A DNA stretch of 64,000 nucleotides, from positions 1 to 64,000 of the forward strand of contig NZ_SSOM01000073.1 of the NCBI RefSeq assembly GCF_029871235.1, read 5' to 3'. A model generated the notes under the pieces. That model was not told the origin of the DNA and did no database searches. It saw nothing but the letters and a program-made list of their open reading frames with translations. A program made the translations under genes and the position numbers. Each line of letters begins with the position of its first letter. Within the stretch, counting starts at the first letter, position 1. Below are positions 15,655 to 27,643 of this stretch, piece by piece. Source of the stretch: Pseudomonas sp. BN411 (lineage in GTDB: Bacteria > Pseudomonadota > Gammaproteobacteria > Pseudomonadales > Pseudomonadaceae).

Positions 15655-15674
15655 ACGGCGCCTCAGGGCGCCGT
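15655..15674 (-). terminator. Hairpin over the stop codon of the histidine-kinase gene
   Basis: ACGGCGCC / GGCGCCGT makes a perfect 8-bp GC-rich stem with a 4-nt loop that includes the stop codon. On the minus strand it is followed by TTGATCTT, where transposon DNA begins, so the original T-tract may have been displaced by the insertion. Confidence 0.6.
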
Positions 15675-17060
15675 TCGTGTCTTCGGGAACAGCAGGCGGA
15701 AGGTGGTGAGCCCCTCCGGCTCGCTGCCGGCCTCCACCTTGCCGCCATGCAGGCTCATGATCGAACGCACGATGGCCAACCCGAGGCCGGTTCCGCCATC
15801 GGCCCGTGCGCGGCTGGCGTCCACCCGGTAGAAGCGTTCGAACAGGTGGGGCAGGTGTCGGGATGGAATGCCCGCTCCGGGGTTCTCCACCGCCAGTGCG
15901 AAGTTATCCACAAGCGCTTCGATGCGCAGCCGCACCAGGCTGCGGGGCGGACTGTGGCGGATGGCATTGGACAGCAGGTTGGAGATCGCCCGCTGGATCA
16001 TCAGGCGGTCACCAAGTGGCGCGCCGTCTCCGCTGATTTCCAGGGCGATGAGTTTCTCCTCCGCCGCCAGGGCGAACAGGTCCACCACCCGCCGCGCTTC
16101 AGCCTGCAGGCTGATGCGCTCGAACCTGACCAGTGCCGCGGGGTGGCTGACCTGGGCCAGGAACAGCATGTCGGTCACGATGCGCGAGACCCGCTCCAGT
16201 TCCTCGGTGCAGGACTCCAGCACGGCCTTGTACTCGTCCGGCTGGCGTTCCCGTGACAGCGTCACCTGCGCCTTGCCCATCAGGTTGCTGATGGGGGAGC
16301 GCAGTTCGTGGGCAAGATCGTCGGAGAACTGCGCGAGCTGCTGCACGCCGCCGTCCAGGCGATGCAGCATGACGTTGATGCCCTGGGCCAGGTCATGCAG
16401 TTCCCGCGGCAGCTGGTCCACGGGGATGCGGTGGGTGAGGTCCTGGGCGGAAACCTTGGCCGCCACCCGGCGGAATTGCGCCAGGGGCGCCAGCCCGCGC
16501 TGCACCACGAAGTGCGCACCGAGACCGATCAGCAGCAGCACGAAGGGCAGGGCCACCAGGGTGGATTTGACGTAGGCGGCGAGCAGGGAAAGGTCGCTGC
16601 GTCGGTCGAGCGAGAGGAACACGCGCACCCTGTCGCCATCCGGCAGGGTCATCTCGCGGTAGGCGCTGAGGGTACGATCGCCATCCCCGTCTTCCGTGGC
16701 CTGGAAGCGGGTATCGGCATCGGCGGGAATGTCAGCCAGGCGCCGTTCCAGGACATGGCGGCCAAGACTGAGCAGTGCCGGCCCGCCCACCTCGTTGGCG
16801 AAGATGGTCAGCTGAAGGTCGTCATGGCCCTTCACCTGGTCGCCGAGGATATGCGGGCGCAGGTTTTCGGCGCGGGTGCTCAGGTCCAGCGCCAGGCTGT
16901 GTTCGATCTGCGCCAGCTTGGCCTCCAGTTCGCGCCGGGCGAGGTTGTCCAGTTCGTGGGTGAGAACCAGGTAGGCCAGGGCCGCCAGCAGTACCACCAG
17001 CGCCGCGCCCATCAGACTTACCCACAGCCCCAGGCGAGCGGACAGGCTGGCCGGTTTCAT
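15663..17060 (-). CDS. czcS: Heavy-metal sensor histidine kinase (CzcS/CopS type)
   Basis: This 465-residue inner-membrane kinase is of the heavy-metal sensor class. TM1 is about residues 12-34, a periplasmic sensor follows (about 35-165), TM2 is about 166-186, then a HAMP domain. The dimerisation box has H251 ([14 protein letters not shown]). The ATPase domain shows N-box [10 protein letters not shown], a G1-like NPGAGIPS and [10 protein letters not shown]. It should phosphorylate the regulator whose stop overlaps its start (ATGA), so the two form one operon. The adjacent czcCBA points to zinc/cadmium/cobalt, though copper cannot be excluded. The 3' end is intact despite the transposon a few bases away. 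Confidence 0.88.
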   Translation of the reverse strand: MKPASLSARLGLWVSLMGAALVVLLAALAYLVLTHELDNLARRELEAKLAQIEHSLALDLSTRAENLRPHILGDQVKGHDDLQLTIFANEVGGPALLSLGRHVLERRLADIPADADTRFQATEDGDGDRTLSAYREMTLPDGDRVRVFLSLDRRSDLSLLAAYVKSTLVALPFVLLLIGLGAHFVVQRGLAPLAQFRRVAAKVSAQDLTHRIPVDQLPRELHDLAQGINVMLHRLDGGVQQLAQFSDDLAHELRSPISNLMGKAQVTLSRERQPDEYKAVLESCTEELERVSRIVTDMLFLAQVSHPAALVRFERISLQAEARRVVDLFALAAEEKLIALEISGDGAPLGDRLMIQRAISNLLSNAIRHSPPRSLVRLRIEALVDNFALAVENPGAGIPSRHLPHLFERFYRVDASRARADGGTGLGLAIVRSIMSLHGGKVEAGSEPEGLTTFRLLFPKTRTAP

Positions 17061-17731
17061 CCACGGTCCTCCAGTACGTAGCCGACGCCGCGCAGGGTGT
17101 GGATAAGTTTTCTGTCGAAGGGATCGTCGATCTTCCCCCGCAAGCGGCGGATCGATACCTCCACCACATTGGTGTCGCAGTCGAAGTTCATGTCCCAGAC
17201 CATCGAGATGATCTGGGTCCGTGACAGTACTTCCCCGCTGCGCCGCATCAGCAGGTGCAGCAGGGCGAATTCCTTGGTGGTCAGGTCGATGCGCCGAGTG
17301 CCGCGAAAGGCCCGGTGGCGGCCCGGGTCGAGTTCCAGGTCTGCCACGCGCAGCACCTCCGGCAACTGGATCTGCTCGCTGCGCCGCAACAGGCTGCGTA
17401 CCCGCGCCAGCAGTTCGGGAAACTCGAAGGGCTTCACCAGGTAGTCATCGGCGCCCAGGTCGAGGCCGCGAACCTTGTCCGTGAGTCGTCCACGGGCGGT
17501 GAGCATCATCACCCGCGTGTTGCCGCACTGGCGGATGTTGGCGAGTACCCCGAAGCCGTCGACCTCCGGGAGGTTCACGTCGAGGATAACCAGGTCATAG
17601 GCGTGCTGGAGGGCCAGGTGGATGCCGTCGATGCCATTGTTGGCGCTGTCCACGACATAGCCACTCTCACTCAGGCCCTGATGCAGATATTCGGCAGTCT
17701 TGGGTTCGTCCTCGACAATAAGGATTCGCAT
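17057..17731 (-). CDS. czcR: Heavy-metal response regulator (CzcR/CopR type, OmpR family)
   Basis: This 224-residue regulator has a receiver domain with phospho-acceptor D51 ([15 protein letters not shown]) and a winged-helix DNA-binding domain (about 125-220, ending [16 protein letters not shown]). The heavy-metal subclass binds ATTACA-N4-TGTAAT palindromes; one lies at 18043-18060 in front of czcC and one at 26224-26241 in front of the porin gene. In P. aeruginosa CzcR activates czcCBA and represses oprD; the layout here suggests the same logic. It is divergent from czcC and overlaps the kinase gene by 4 bp. A DnaA-box 9-mer falls inside its 3' coding end. Confidence 0.9.
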   Translation of the reverse strand: MRILIVEDEPKTAEYLHQGLSESGYVVDSANNGIDGIHLALQHAYDLVILDVNLPEVDGFGVLANIRQCGNTRVMMLTARGRLTDKVRGLDLGADDYLVKPFEFPELLARVRSLLRRSEQIQLPEVLRVADLELDPGRHRAFRGTRRIDLTTKEFALLHLLMRRSGEVLSRTQIISMVWDMNFDCDTNVVEVSIRRLRGKIDDPFDRKLIHTLRGVGYVLEDRG

Positions 17732-18138
17732 ATCAATTCGTCCTGCAAGTTGTTGCCATGTCCCTGTGGTAATTGTTCATGTGGGCCATGTTCCGATTTG
17801 AAGTTAAAACTTCGCCACAACTGACAGGGTGGCGAGCTGGTCGGGAGGCTAAACCCTGTAGCAGCTCAAGGGTCAATGCCTGGGCGTTGATCCACGGGGC
17901 TTGCAGGCGTGCAAACTGCATCGTGGGTACTTCGGTTGGCAGTTGTGAGGTGTGGATAAGTTGTTTCATTTTGCTACGGAAGTTATCGCCAGACATCCGA
18001 AGCGGAAGTAATGCTAATACAGGCGAAACACCAATATTCGCCAATTACATATTTGTAATTTTGTAGTCACCTTGCGGATAAGCGCGAATAACTAAAGTCC
18101 TCTCGAATATCGAATAGCCCCAGACATCTCAGTGTGTC
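17732..18138. promoter_or_regulatory. Divergent czcR / czcC promoter region
   Basis: About 400 bp contain no gene. It holds an inverted repeat TCGCCAC / GTGGCGA (17812-17835), a perfect DnaA-box 9-mer on the minus strand (17951-17959) and the CopR/CzcR-type palindrome (18043-18060). An additional TTGTAATTTTGTAG overlaps the palindrome's right arm. The segment around 17990-18070 is much more AT-rich than its flanks, as expected for a promoter. Confidence 0.7.
18043..18060. promoter_or_regulatory. CopR/CzcR-type operator upstream of czcC
   Basis: AATTACA-TATT-TGTAATT: 7-bp perfect arms around 4 bp, the heavy-metal response-regulator box. It lies about 80-150 bp before the possible czcC starts. 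Confidence 0.8.
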
Positions 18139-19446
18139 GTGCAGCTTCCGGGTTGCATGGCGGGGCGCCCTTTCGAGTTGCAGAGGACCTTCCCATTGCA
18201 CGGATCACTCTTTCGCGAACGCTGGCGAGCTGCCCTGTTCGGCGCCCTGGCGCTGTTCAGCGGCCCACTGCTGGCGTCCAGCCCCGCCAACCTCGACTTC
18301 TCGCGTGCGCTGGACGCTGCTTACCGCAACAACCCGGATCTGGCCGCTATCGGCTGGAACATTGGCATCGCCGAAGGGGAACGCCGCCAGGCCGGGGTTA
18401 TCCCCAACCCGGAGCTGTCCTGGGATGCCGAAGACACCCGCAGCGATACCCGCACCACCACCGTTCAGATCAGCCAGCCCATCGAGCTTGGTGGCAAGCG
18501 TGGGGCGCGGATCGAGGTGGCGGAGCGCGGTCAGGACATCGCTGCCCTGGAGCTGGAGCAGAAGCGCAATAGCCTGCGTGCCGACACCATCGTTGCGTTC
18601 CACGGTGCATTGCGCACCCAGATGCGAGTGGAGTTGGCGGAAGAATCCCTGCGCCTGGCCGAGCGCGGTCTGTCGGTGGCCGAGGCGCGGATTCGCGCGG
18701 GAAAGGCTGCACCGGTGGAAGCCTTGCGTGCCGATGTGCAGCGCTCCGAGATGCGCCTTGAACTGGGCCGAGCCCATGCTGAGCGCGAAGCGGCGTACCA
18801 ACAGCTGGCGATGGTGATGGGTGAGGCGCAGCCCAGCTTCAGCCGTGTACAGGGCGAACTCGATGCGTTGCCGACGCTACCTGCTGCCGCCATCCTCTTC
18901 GGGCGACTGGACGAGACCGCCGAACTGCGCCTGGCCGCCCGCCAGATTGGGCAGCAGGAGGCATCGCTGGCGCTCGAGAAGGCCAACCGCATCCCCGACC
19001 TCAGTATCAGCGTCGGTAGCCAGTACAGCGCGGAAGACCGCGAGCGCGTCAACCTGGTGGGGCTGTCCATGCCCATTCCGCTGTTCGACCGCAACCAGGG
19101 CAACGTCCTCGCGGCGGCTCGGCGTGCCGATCAGGCGCGGGACCTGCGCAATGCCACGGAACTCCGCCTGCGCAGCGAAACCCGCCAGGCGCTGGAGCAG
19201 TGGAGCAGCGCGACGGCGGATATCCGCGCGTTCGAGCAATCCATTCTGCCGGCGGCACAGCGAGCAGTGGACTCCGCCACGCGCGGCTTCCAAATGGGCA
19301 AGTTCGCCTTCCTCGACGTGCTCGACGCCCAGCGCACCCTGATCGAATCCCGCGGCCGCTACCTCCAGGCCGTCGCCGAAGCTACCGATGCCTGGGCTGC
19401 CCTGGTGCGCCTCTATGGCGATCTCTCCAACCCGGTCGGGGCCTGA
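18139..19446 (+). CDS. czcC: CzcC-like outer-membrane efflux channel protein
   Basis: This TolC-family outer-membrane factor of up to 435 residues is the exit channel of the CzcCBA metal efflux pump. Two outer-membrane-efflux repeats are visible (about 60-240 and 255-430), with PTRSCP-type features replaced by NPELSWDAEDTRSDTRTT and a C-terminal FLDVLDAQRTLIESRGRYLQA. The start is uncertain: GTG at 18139 has no ribosome site, whereas TTG at 18196 follows AGAGGA and gives a clean signal peptide (ERWRAALFGALALFSGPLLA). It leads the czcC-czcB-czcA operon and is preceded by a CzcR-type box. Confidence 0.88.
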   Translation: MQLPGCMAGRPFELQRTFPLHGSLFRERWRAALFGALALFSGPLLASSPANLDFSRALDAAYRNNPDLAAIGWNIGIAEGERRQAGVIPNPELSWDAEDTRSDTRTTTVQISQPIELGGKRGARIEVAERGQDIAALELEQKRNSLRADTIVAFHGALRTQMRVELAEESLRLAERGLSVAEARIRAGKAAPVEALRADVQRSEMRLELGRAHAEREAAYQQLAMVMGEAQPSFSRVQGELDALPTLPAAAILFGRLDETAELRLAARQIGQQEASLALEKANRIPDLSISVGSQYSAEDRERVNLVGLSMPIPLFDRNQGNVLAAARRADQARDLRNATELRLRSETRQALEQWSSATADIRAFEQSILPAAQRAVDSATRGFQMGKFAFLDVLDAQRTLIESRGRYLQAVAEATDAWAALVRLYGDLSNPVGA

Positions 19447-19451
19447 ATTCC

Positions 19452-19619
19452 GTGGCCGCCAACGGCCGCGCGTTGCGCTACTCGGCCTACCTGCTGGCCT
19501 TGCTCACGGGCGCCGGCTTGCTCGCCGGCGTCATCCCGGCGCAGTCCGGCCACTGGTGCCGCCACGACCTGTATCGCGTTCTGCGCATTTCCCTCTCCTG
19601 GCCTGAACGGCAGCCCTGA
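19452..19619 (+). CDS. Possible small protein between czcC and czcB
   Basis: A GTG-started frame encodes about 55 residues with one hydrophobic stretch (SAYLLALLTGAGLLAGVI) and a basic tail. It starts 6 bp after the czcC stop and ends 45 bp before czcB, so it would be cotranscribed. I see no family resemblance that proves it; it may be a small membrane peptide of the pump operon or a chance frame in GC-rich DNA. Confidence 0.35.
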   Translation: MAANGRALRYSAYLLALLTGAGLLAGVIPAQSGHWCRHDLYRVLRISLSWPERQP

Positions 19620-19664
19620 CGGCGTGCCCTGCGGGCCGGGAGACGTATCAACCGAGGAACATCC

Positions 19665-20852
19665 ATGGACAAGAAACGAGGCATCGCCCTGGCCCTGCTG
19701 CTGGCCTTCGGCTTGGGGATCGGCACCCTGCTCCTTACTGACCGCGCCGGCCAGCCGGTGGCGAGCGAGAACGGTCACACCGACGACGGCGAGCACGCCG
19801 AGGAGGGGGGTGGCCACGCCGAGGAGGGCCGTCTGGAGCTCAGCACGGCACAGATCGAGGCCGCGGGTATCGAGCTGGCCCGTGCGGCACCCCGCACCCT
19901 GAGCAAGCGCATTTCCCTGGCCGGTGAGATCCGTCTGGACGACGACCGCACGGCCCACATCTTTCCCCGCGCCGGCGGCGTCGTGGAGTCGGTGCAGGTG
20001 AGCCTGGGCCAGGCCGTGAAGAAGGGTGAGCTGTTGGCGGTGATTGCCAGCCAGCAGGTGTCCGACCAGCGCAGCGAACTGGCTGCCGCCGAACGCCGTG
20101 CCAAGCTGGCGCGGACCACCCTGGAACGCGAGCAACAACTCTGGCGCGACGGCGTCTCCGCCGAGCAGGACTACCTGCAGGCACGCCAGGCCCTTGAAGA
20201 AGCGGAGATCGCCCTGGGCAACGCGCGCCAGAAGATGAGTGCCCTGAGCGGTAGCGTCACCCTGGCCGGCGGCAACCGCTATGAGCTGCGCGCACCCTTC
20301 GATGCCGTAGTGGTGGAGAAGCATCTGGTGCCGGGTGAGGTGGTCGGTGACGCGACCAACGCCTTCATCCTCTCCGACCTCTCGCGGGTCTGGGCCACCT
20401 TCAACGTTTCGCCCAAGGACCTGCGCCTGGTGCAGGTCGGCCGGTCCGTGCGGATCAGCGCGCCGGAGCTGGGCGCAGAAGTCAGCGGCTCAGTGGCTTA
20501 CGTCGGCAACCTGCTGGGGGAGCAGACCCGTAGCGCCACCGCCCGCGCCACCCTGGAGAACCCCGAAGGCGCCTGGCGCCCCGGCCTGTTCGTCTCCGTG
20601 CTGCTGGCCACCGAATCCCGCGACGTGAAGGTCACGGTTCCCCAGCAGGCGATTCAGACCCTCGAGGACAAGCCCGTGGTGTTCGTCCGTGTACCTGGCG
20701 GCTTCCTGGTGCAGGAAGTGGGCCTGGGTGAGCGAGACGAAGGCCACGTGGAAATCACCGGGGGCCTGGCCGCCGGCACCGAATTGGCAGTCGCCGGCAG
20801 CTTCATCCTCAAGTCCGAGCTGGGCAAGGCCAGCGCCGAGCACGCCCACTGA
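19665..20852 (+). CDS. czcB: CzcB-like periplasmic adaptor of metal RND pump
   Basis: This 395-residue membrane-fusion protein bridges CzcA and CzcC. It has an N-terminal anchor or signal (IALALLLAFGLGIGTLLL) and a His/Glu-rich stretch (NGHTDDGEHAEEGGGHAEEG, about residues 36-55) that probably binds metal. A lipoyl/biotinyl half, a coiled-coil hairpin (about 125-190) and beta-barrel and membrane-proximal domains follow. The start has GAGGAAC upstream. It is the second main gene of the operon, 13 bp before czcA. The acidic histidine-rich loop fits zinc/cadmium/cobalt handling. Confidence 0.92.
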   Translation: MDKKRGIALALLLAFGLGIGTLLLTDRAGQPVASENGHTDDGEHAEEGGGHAEEGRLELSTAQIEAAGIELARAAPRTLSKRISLAGEIRLDDDRTAHIFPRAGGVVESVQVSLGQAVKKGELLAVIASQQVSDQRSELAAAERRAKLARTTLEREQQLWRDGVSAEQDYLQARQALEEAEIALGNARQKMSALSGSVTLAGGNRYELRAPFDAVVVEKHLVPGEVVGDATNAFILSDLSRVWATFNVSPKDLRLVQVGRSVRISAPELGAEVSGSVAYVGNLLGEQTRSATARATLENPEGAWRPGLFVSVLLATESRDVKVTVPQQAIQTLEDKPVVFVRVPGGFLVQEVGLGERDEGHVEITGGLAAGTELAVAGSFILKSELGKASAEHAH

Positions 20853-24011
<3,159 letters not shown>

Positions 24012-24019
24012 CCCTCAAG

Positions 24020-24042
24020 GCCCCTCGCGCAATGTGAGGGGC
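24020..24042 (+). terminator. Terminator after czcA
   Basis: GCCCCTC / GAGGGGC stem with a 9-nt loop, followed by TTCTCTTC, nine bases past the czcA stop. Confidence 0.8.
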
Positions 24043-24069
24043 TTCTCTTCATTCCATAACCCGAACCCC

Positions 24070-24093
24070 GTAGGAGCGAGCTCTGCTCGCGAA
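24070..24093. repeat. REP element (single)
   Basis: A GTAGGAGCGAGCTCTGCTCG-type Pseudomonas REP ending CGAA. The same family occurs as pairs at 32040 and 61877. Confidence 0.75.
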
Positions 24094-24286
24094 GCAGAGG
24101 TGCGTCATGCGTGCCGGTGGTCGAGCGTTGTGCGGTACCGATCCCGCAATCGGTGCGCACAGTGTTCAGTCGGGGGACATGGGTAACGCATTTACGCTGG
24201 CGGCAGCGTTCGAGGATGGGGATCGACCACGATTCGAGCACAAGGCGCACCCTACGATTGAGCAAGCGCCGGATTCATTAGCCAAT

Positions 24287-24312
24287 AAAAAAGGCGCCCA
24301 CATGGGGCGCCC
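24287..24312 (-). terminator. Terminator of the small periplasmic-protein gene
   Basis: On the minus strand GGCGCCC / GGGCGCC is followed by a run of six T. It lies about 65 bp past the stop of the gene at 24376-24600. Confidence 0.8.
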
Positions 24313-24375
24313 AGGGTTCACCTCGACCAATAGGAGCGTGGAGCTTTTGAAGGTGAACGGTCTTGCCGGGGGAAA

Positions 24376-24600
24376 TCAGTCTTCCTTGGAGTCGTTCTGC
24401 GCGCTGAGCTGTTGGGCATCGGCCTTGTTCTCGGAGGCCTTGTCACTGTCGCGGGCGAAGAACTGCTTGCCCTTGAGTTCGGCCTGGCTGGCGCGGAATT
24501 CCTTCACCATCTGCTGGGAGCGGTCGTAGCCGTCTTCGGCCAGCGCGGCGGTGGAGCCCAGACTGAAGAGGGTAATCAGGAAAAGTTTGCGTACGTTCAT
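24376..24600 (-). CDS. Small periplasmic protein of unknown function
   Basis: This 74-residue precursor has a clear signal peptide (MNVRKLFLITLFSLGSTAALA, cleavage likely after ALA) and a mature part of about 53 charged, helical residues. I chose the ATG at 24600 because GAGGCG precedes it; another ATG at 24624 lacks a site. It lies between czcA and the porin gene on the minus strand. An ATTACA half-site at 24688-24693 in its upstream region hints that it may also belong to the metal regulon. No domain is recognised. Confidence 0.7.
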   Translation of the reverse strand: MNVRKLFLITLFSLGSTAALAEDGYDRSQQMVKEFRASQAELKGKQFFARDSDKASENKADAQQLSAQNDSKED

Positions 24601-24748
24601 GAAGTTCGCCTCGTTTCGATTCATTCGGAGTCCTGCAACTACCCCTGAATCTTAAAAAGGCGGAACTAACGACAAGGTGAGGCGAACATTACATTTGTGA
24701 CAGAAAGGGCGAGCGAAGTTGGTGGACTTCGCTCGCCCTTGAATGACG

Positions 24749-26074
24749 TCAGAGAACGTCCAGCGGGTATTCGACGATCAGGCGAACTTCATCGAGATCG
24801 GACTCGAAGTCCGTGGCGCGGGTGGTCATCTGGCGCACGCGGAAGGACATGTCCTTCAACGAGCCGGTCTGCACCACGTACTTCGCCTCGATGTTGCGCT
24901 CCCAACGCTTCTGATCCACCAGCGGGTCACCATTGGCGTCACGGCGCATGTAGGTGGCATTGGCGTTGGAGTAGTCGGCATCGCTGCCTCGGGCATAGCG
25001 GGTCATGAAGGACAGACCGGGAATGCCGAAGCTGGCCATGTCCAGGTCGTAGCGGAGCATCCAGGAACGTTCCTTGGGCGAGTTGAAGTCGCTGTACTGG
25101 ATGGAGTTGTCGAGGAAGATCGAGTCGGACTGGCGCAGGTAGTCGAAGTCGTCGTCGCCGGCGTTGCGCTGGTACGACAGGGCCAGGCTGTGGGCGCCAT
25201 GGCGGACGCCGACTTTGCCGCTGTAGATATCGTTGTCGAACTCGCCCAGCAGTTTCTGACCCTGGTCCACGGCCTTGTAGTAATTCAGGCCGCCGAACAG
25301 GGTCAGCTCGCCGGCCAGCGGGTACTCGCCGTAGAGACCGGCGTAATGCTGGTTCCAGGCGTCTTCCAGGCGGCTGCTGTAGAGACTGACGGAGAGGTTG
25401 TCGCTGACCCGGTAGTCGCCGCCGAAATACGCCACCCAGGGCGAGTCCACCGTGCCGGCATAGAAGGTGGCGAAGTCGCCGCGCATGCCGCTCTGCTGCG
25501 GCTGGCTCATGGCGTGCAGGCGTCCGCCCTGGAGTTTCAGGCCGTCGAGGCTGGAATTCTCCAGGGTCACCCCACGGAAGGTTTCCGGCAGCAGGCGGGA
25601 GTCGCCGTAGTGCACCACCGGGGTGGTGGGGAATACGTCGCCGGCTTTGATCACGGTGTCGAACAGACGCACCTTGAGCGCGCCACCCAGCTTGGAGTAC
25701 TCGTCCTCGGCTTCGCCTTGGCTGTTGACCGGCAGCAGGTTCACGCTCCCGCCCGGGCCGTGGCGGCCGTCGCCCGTATCCAGCTTGAGGCCGAGCATGG
25801 CGAAGGCATCGATACCGAAGCCCACTGTGCCCTGGGTGAAGCCGGATTCGAAGCGGCCGATGATGCCGTGTGCCCAGGCATCGCTGTAGCCGTTGTCGCT
25901 CGGGCTGGACTGGCCATGACGGAAGTCGCGGTTCATGTAGAAGTTGCGGTTGAGGATCGACAGGCTGCTGCCTTCGATGAACCCTTCCGCGGACTCCTCG
26001 GCCGCATTCAGTGTGGCGCCGGAAGCCAGCGAGCAAAGTATCGCGATGGACAAGCGGGTTCTTTTATTGCGCAT
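24749..26074 (-). CDS. OprD-family outer-membrane porin
   Basis: This 441-residue porin of the Pseudomonas OprD/Occ family forms substrate-specific channels for basic amino acids, carboxylates and similar small molecules. It has a signal peptide (RLSIAILCSLASGATLNA), then the family start EGFIEGSSLSILNRNFYMNRD, repeated amphipathic beta strands, and a terminal segment EVRLIVEYPLDVL. A perfect CzcR-type box lies 150 bp upstream of the start (26224-26241). In P. aeruginosa CzcR represses oprD, linking zinc exposure to carbapenem resistance; a similar link is inferred here. I cannot tell which OprD subgroup it belongs to. Confidence 0.9.
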   Translation of the reverse strand: MRNKRTRLSIAILCSLASGATLNAAEESAEGFIEGSSLSILNRNFYMNRDFRHGQSSPSDNGYSDAWAHGIIGRFESGFTQGTVGFGIDAFAMLGLKLDTGDGRHGPGGSVNLLPVNSQGEAEDEYSKLGGALKVRLFDTVIKAGDVFPTTPVVHYGDSRLLPETFRGVTLENSSLDGLKLQGGRLHAMSQPQQSGMRGDFATFYAGTVDSPWVAYFGGDYRVSDNLSVSLYSSRLEDAWNQHYAGLYGEYPLAGELTLFGGLNYYKAVDQGQKLLGEFDNDIYSGKVGVRHGAHSLALSYQRNAGDDDFDYLRQSDSIFLDNSIQYSDFNSPKERSWMLRYDLDMASFGIPGLSFMTRYARGSDADYSNANATYMRRDANGDPLVDQKRWERNIEAKYVVQTGSLKDMSFRVRQMTTRATDFESDLDEVRLIVEYPLDVL

Positions 26075-26223
26075 TGATTGCTCCTCTCATATCGGCAGTT
26101 ATTGGTTTTCTAGTTGCCAGGAATTGTTGTTATGGGGCCGTGTTTCGAGAGGCAATTGCGCATCTCCCGGAACTAGCCGGCGCTTATCGTTGCAAGCGGG
26201 AGATAACTTGGAGATGAGTCGCT

Positions 26224-26241
26224 GATTACAATTCTGTAATC
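26224..26241. promoter_or_regulatory. CopR/CzcR-type operator upstream of the porin gene
   Basis: GATTACA-ATTC-TGTAATC: perfect 7-bp arms with 4-bp spacing, the same architecture as the box before czcC. Confidence 0.78.
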
Positions 26242-26455
26242 AATGAACGTGTGAATAACCGTGATGTTCCAGTGCGCGCCGGGAAACAGGTTGAGCGATT
26301 GCCATGGACGGGGGGTCGAATGCCATGAATGCCCGGAAAGTGCGTATTGAAGCCGCTTGCGGACCGCTCAATTGAGGGGGACTATCAAATCGATAGCCTG
26401 ACAACTGTACAGGGTGGTCTACCTTTCCAGTGTTCTTGGAAAAGGAGGAGTTCCC

Positions 26456-27643
26456 ATGCTTGCGCAACTTCCACCGGTCCTGCGCGATCTGAAGCTGCCC
26501 CTACGCCTGCAGCTTTGGGATGGCAAGGAAATCGATCTCGGCCCCAACCCGACCGTGACCATGACGGTGAAGGACCCTAGCGCGGTCTCCCTATTGAACC
26601 GCCCTAGCCTCGGAACACTGGGAACCGCCTATGTGGAAGGGCGTGTGGAACTGACCGGGCCGATCCTGGAGGTGATCCGGGTTGGCGATGCCCTCAGCGA
26701 GGCGCTGGTCGATGACGACGACGATTCGGCACCGCTGCGCCAGTCCCACGACAAGGCCACTGACGCGGCGGCGATTTCCTACCACTACGACCTTTCCAAC
26801 GACTTCTACGCCCTCTGGCTGGACCGCGAGATGGTCTACTCCTGTGCCTATTTCCCCACCGGCACCGAGGATCTGGACAGCGCTCAGCAGGCCAAGCTGC
26901 ATCATCTTTGTCGCAAGCTGCGCCTGAAGCCGGGCGAATACCTGCTGGACGTGGGCTGTGGCTGGGGCGGCCTGGCGCGGTTCGCGGCTCGCGAGTACGG
27001 CGTCCGGGTTTTTGGCATCACCTTGAGCGGCGAACAGCTGGCCCTTGGCCGGGAACGGGTCAAGGCCGACGGGCTGGAAGGGCAGGTGGAGCTGGAGCTG
27101 CTGGATTACCGTGACCTGCCCCAGGACGGCCGCTTCGACAAAGTGGTGAGTGTCGGCATGCTCGAACACGTCGGCCACGCCAATTTGCCGGTCTATTGCC
27201 AGCGTCTGTTCGGCGCGGTGCGTGACGGCGGGCTGGTGATGAACCACGGCATCACCTCACGGCACCCGGATGGTCGTCCGGTGGGGCGTGGCGCTGGCGA
27301 ATTCATCGACCGCTATGTCTTCCCCCACGGCGAGCTGCCTCACCTGGCCACCATGGTCACCGAGCTGAGCAAGGCCGGCATGGAAGTGGTGGATGTGGAA
27401 AGCCTGCGCCTGCACTACGCGCGCACCTTGGAGTTCTGGAGCGCCAATCTGGAAGCCAATCTGGGCAAGGCTGCCAAGCTGGTTCCGGAGCAGGCCCTGC
27501 GAATCTGGCGGCTGTACCTGGCAGGTTGTTCCCATGCCTTCCAGAAGGGCTGGATCAATCTGCACCAGATTCTCGCCACCAAGCCCCGCGCGGATGGCTC
27601 CCATGAGTTGCCGTGGAGTCGGGCAGACCTCTACGTCCGATAA
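26456..27643 (+). CDS. cfa: Cyclopropane-fatty-acyl-phospholipid synthase
   Basis: This 395-residue enzyme adds a methylene group from S-adenosylmethionine to unsaturated phospholipid acyl chains in the inner membrane, usually at entry into stationary phase. The SAM motif LDVGCGWGGLARFAA starts at about residue 164, the family segment YHYDLSNDFYALWLD at about 108, and FIDRYVFPHGELPHL further on. I chose the ATG at 26456 because AAAGGAGGAG precedes it; the frame is open to 26414. It converges with folE2, and the two stops overlap by 13 bp. Confidence 0.9.
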   Translation: MLAQLPPVLRDLKLPLRLQLWDGKEIDLGPNPTVTMTVKDPSAVSLLNRPSLGTLGTAYVEGRVELTGPILEVIRVGDALSEALVDDDDDSAPLRQSHDKATDAAAISYHYDLSNDFYALWLDREMVYSCAYFPTGTEDLDSAQQAKLHHLCRKLRLKPGEYLLDVGCGWGGLARFAAREYGVRVFGITLSGEQLALGRERVKADGLEGQVELELLDYRDLPQDGRFDKVVSVGMLEHVGHANLPVYCQRLFGAVRDGGLVMNHGITSRHPDGRPVGRGAGEFIDRYVFPHGELPHLATMVTELSKAGMEVVDVESLRLHYARTLEFWSANLEANLGKAAKLVPEQALRIWRLYLAGCSHAFQKGWINLHQILATKPRADGSHELPWSRADLYVR

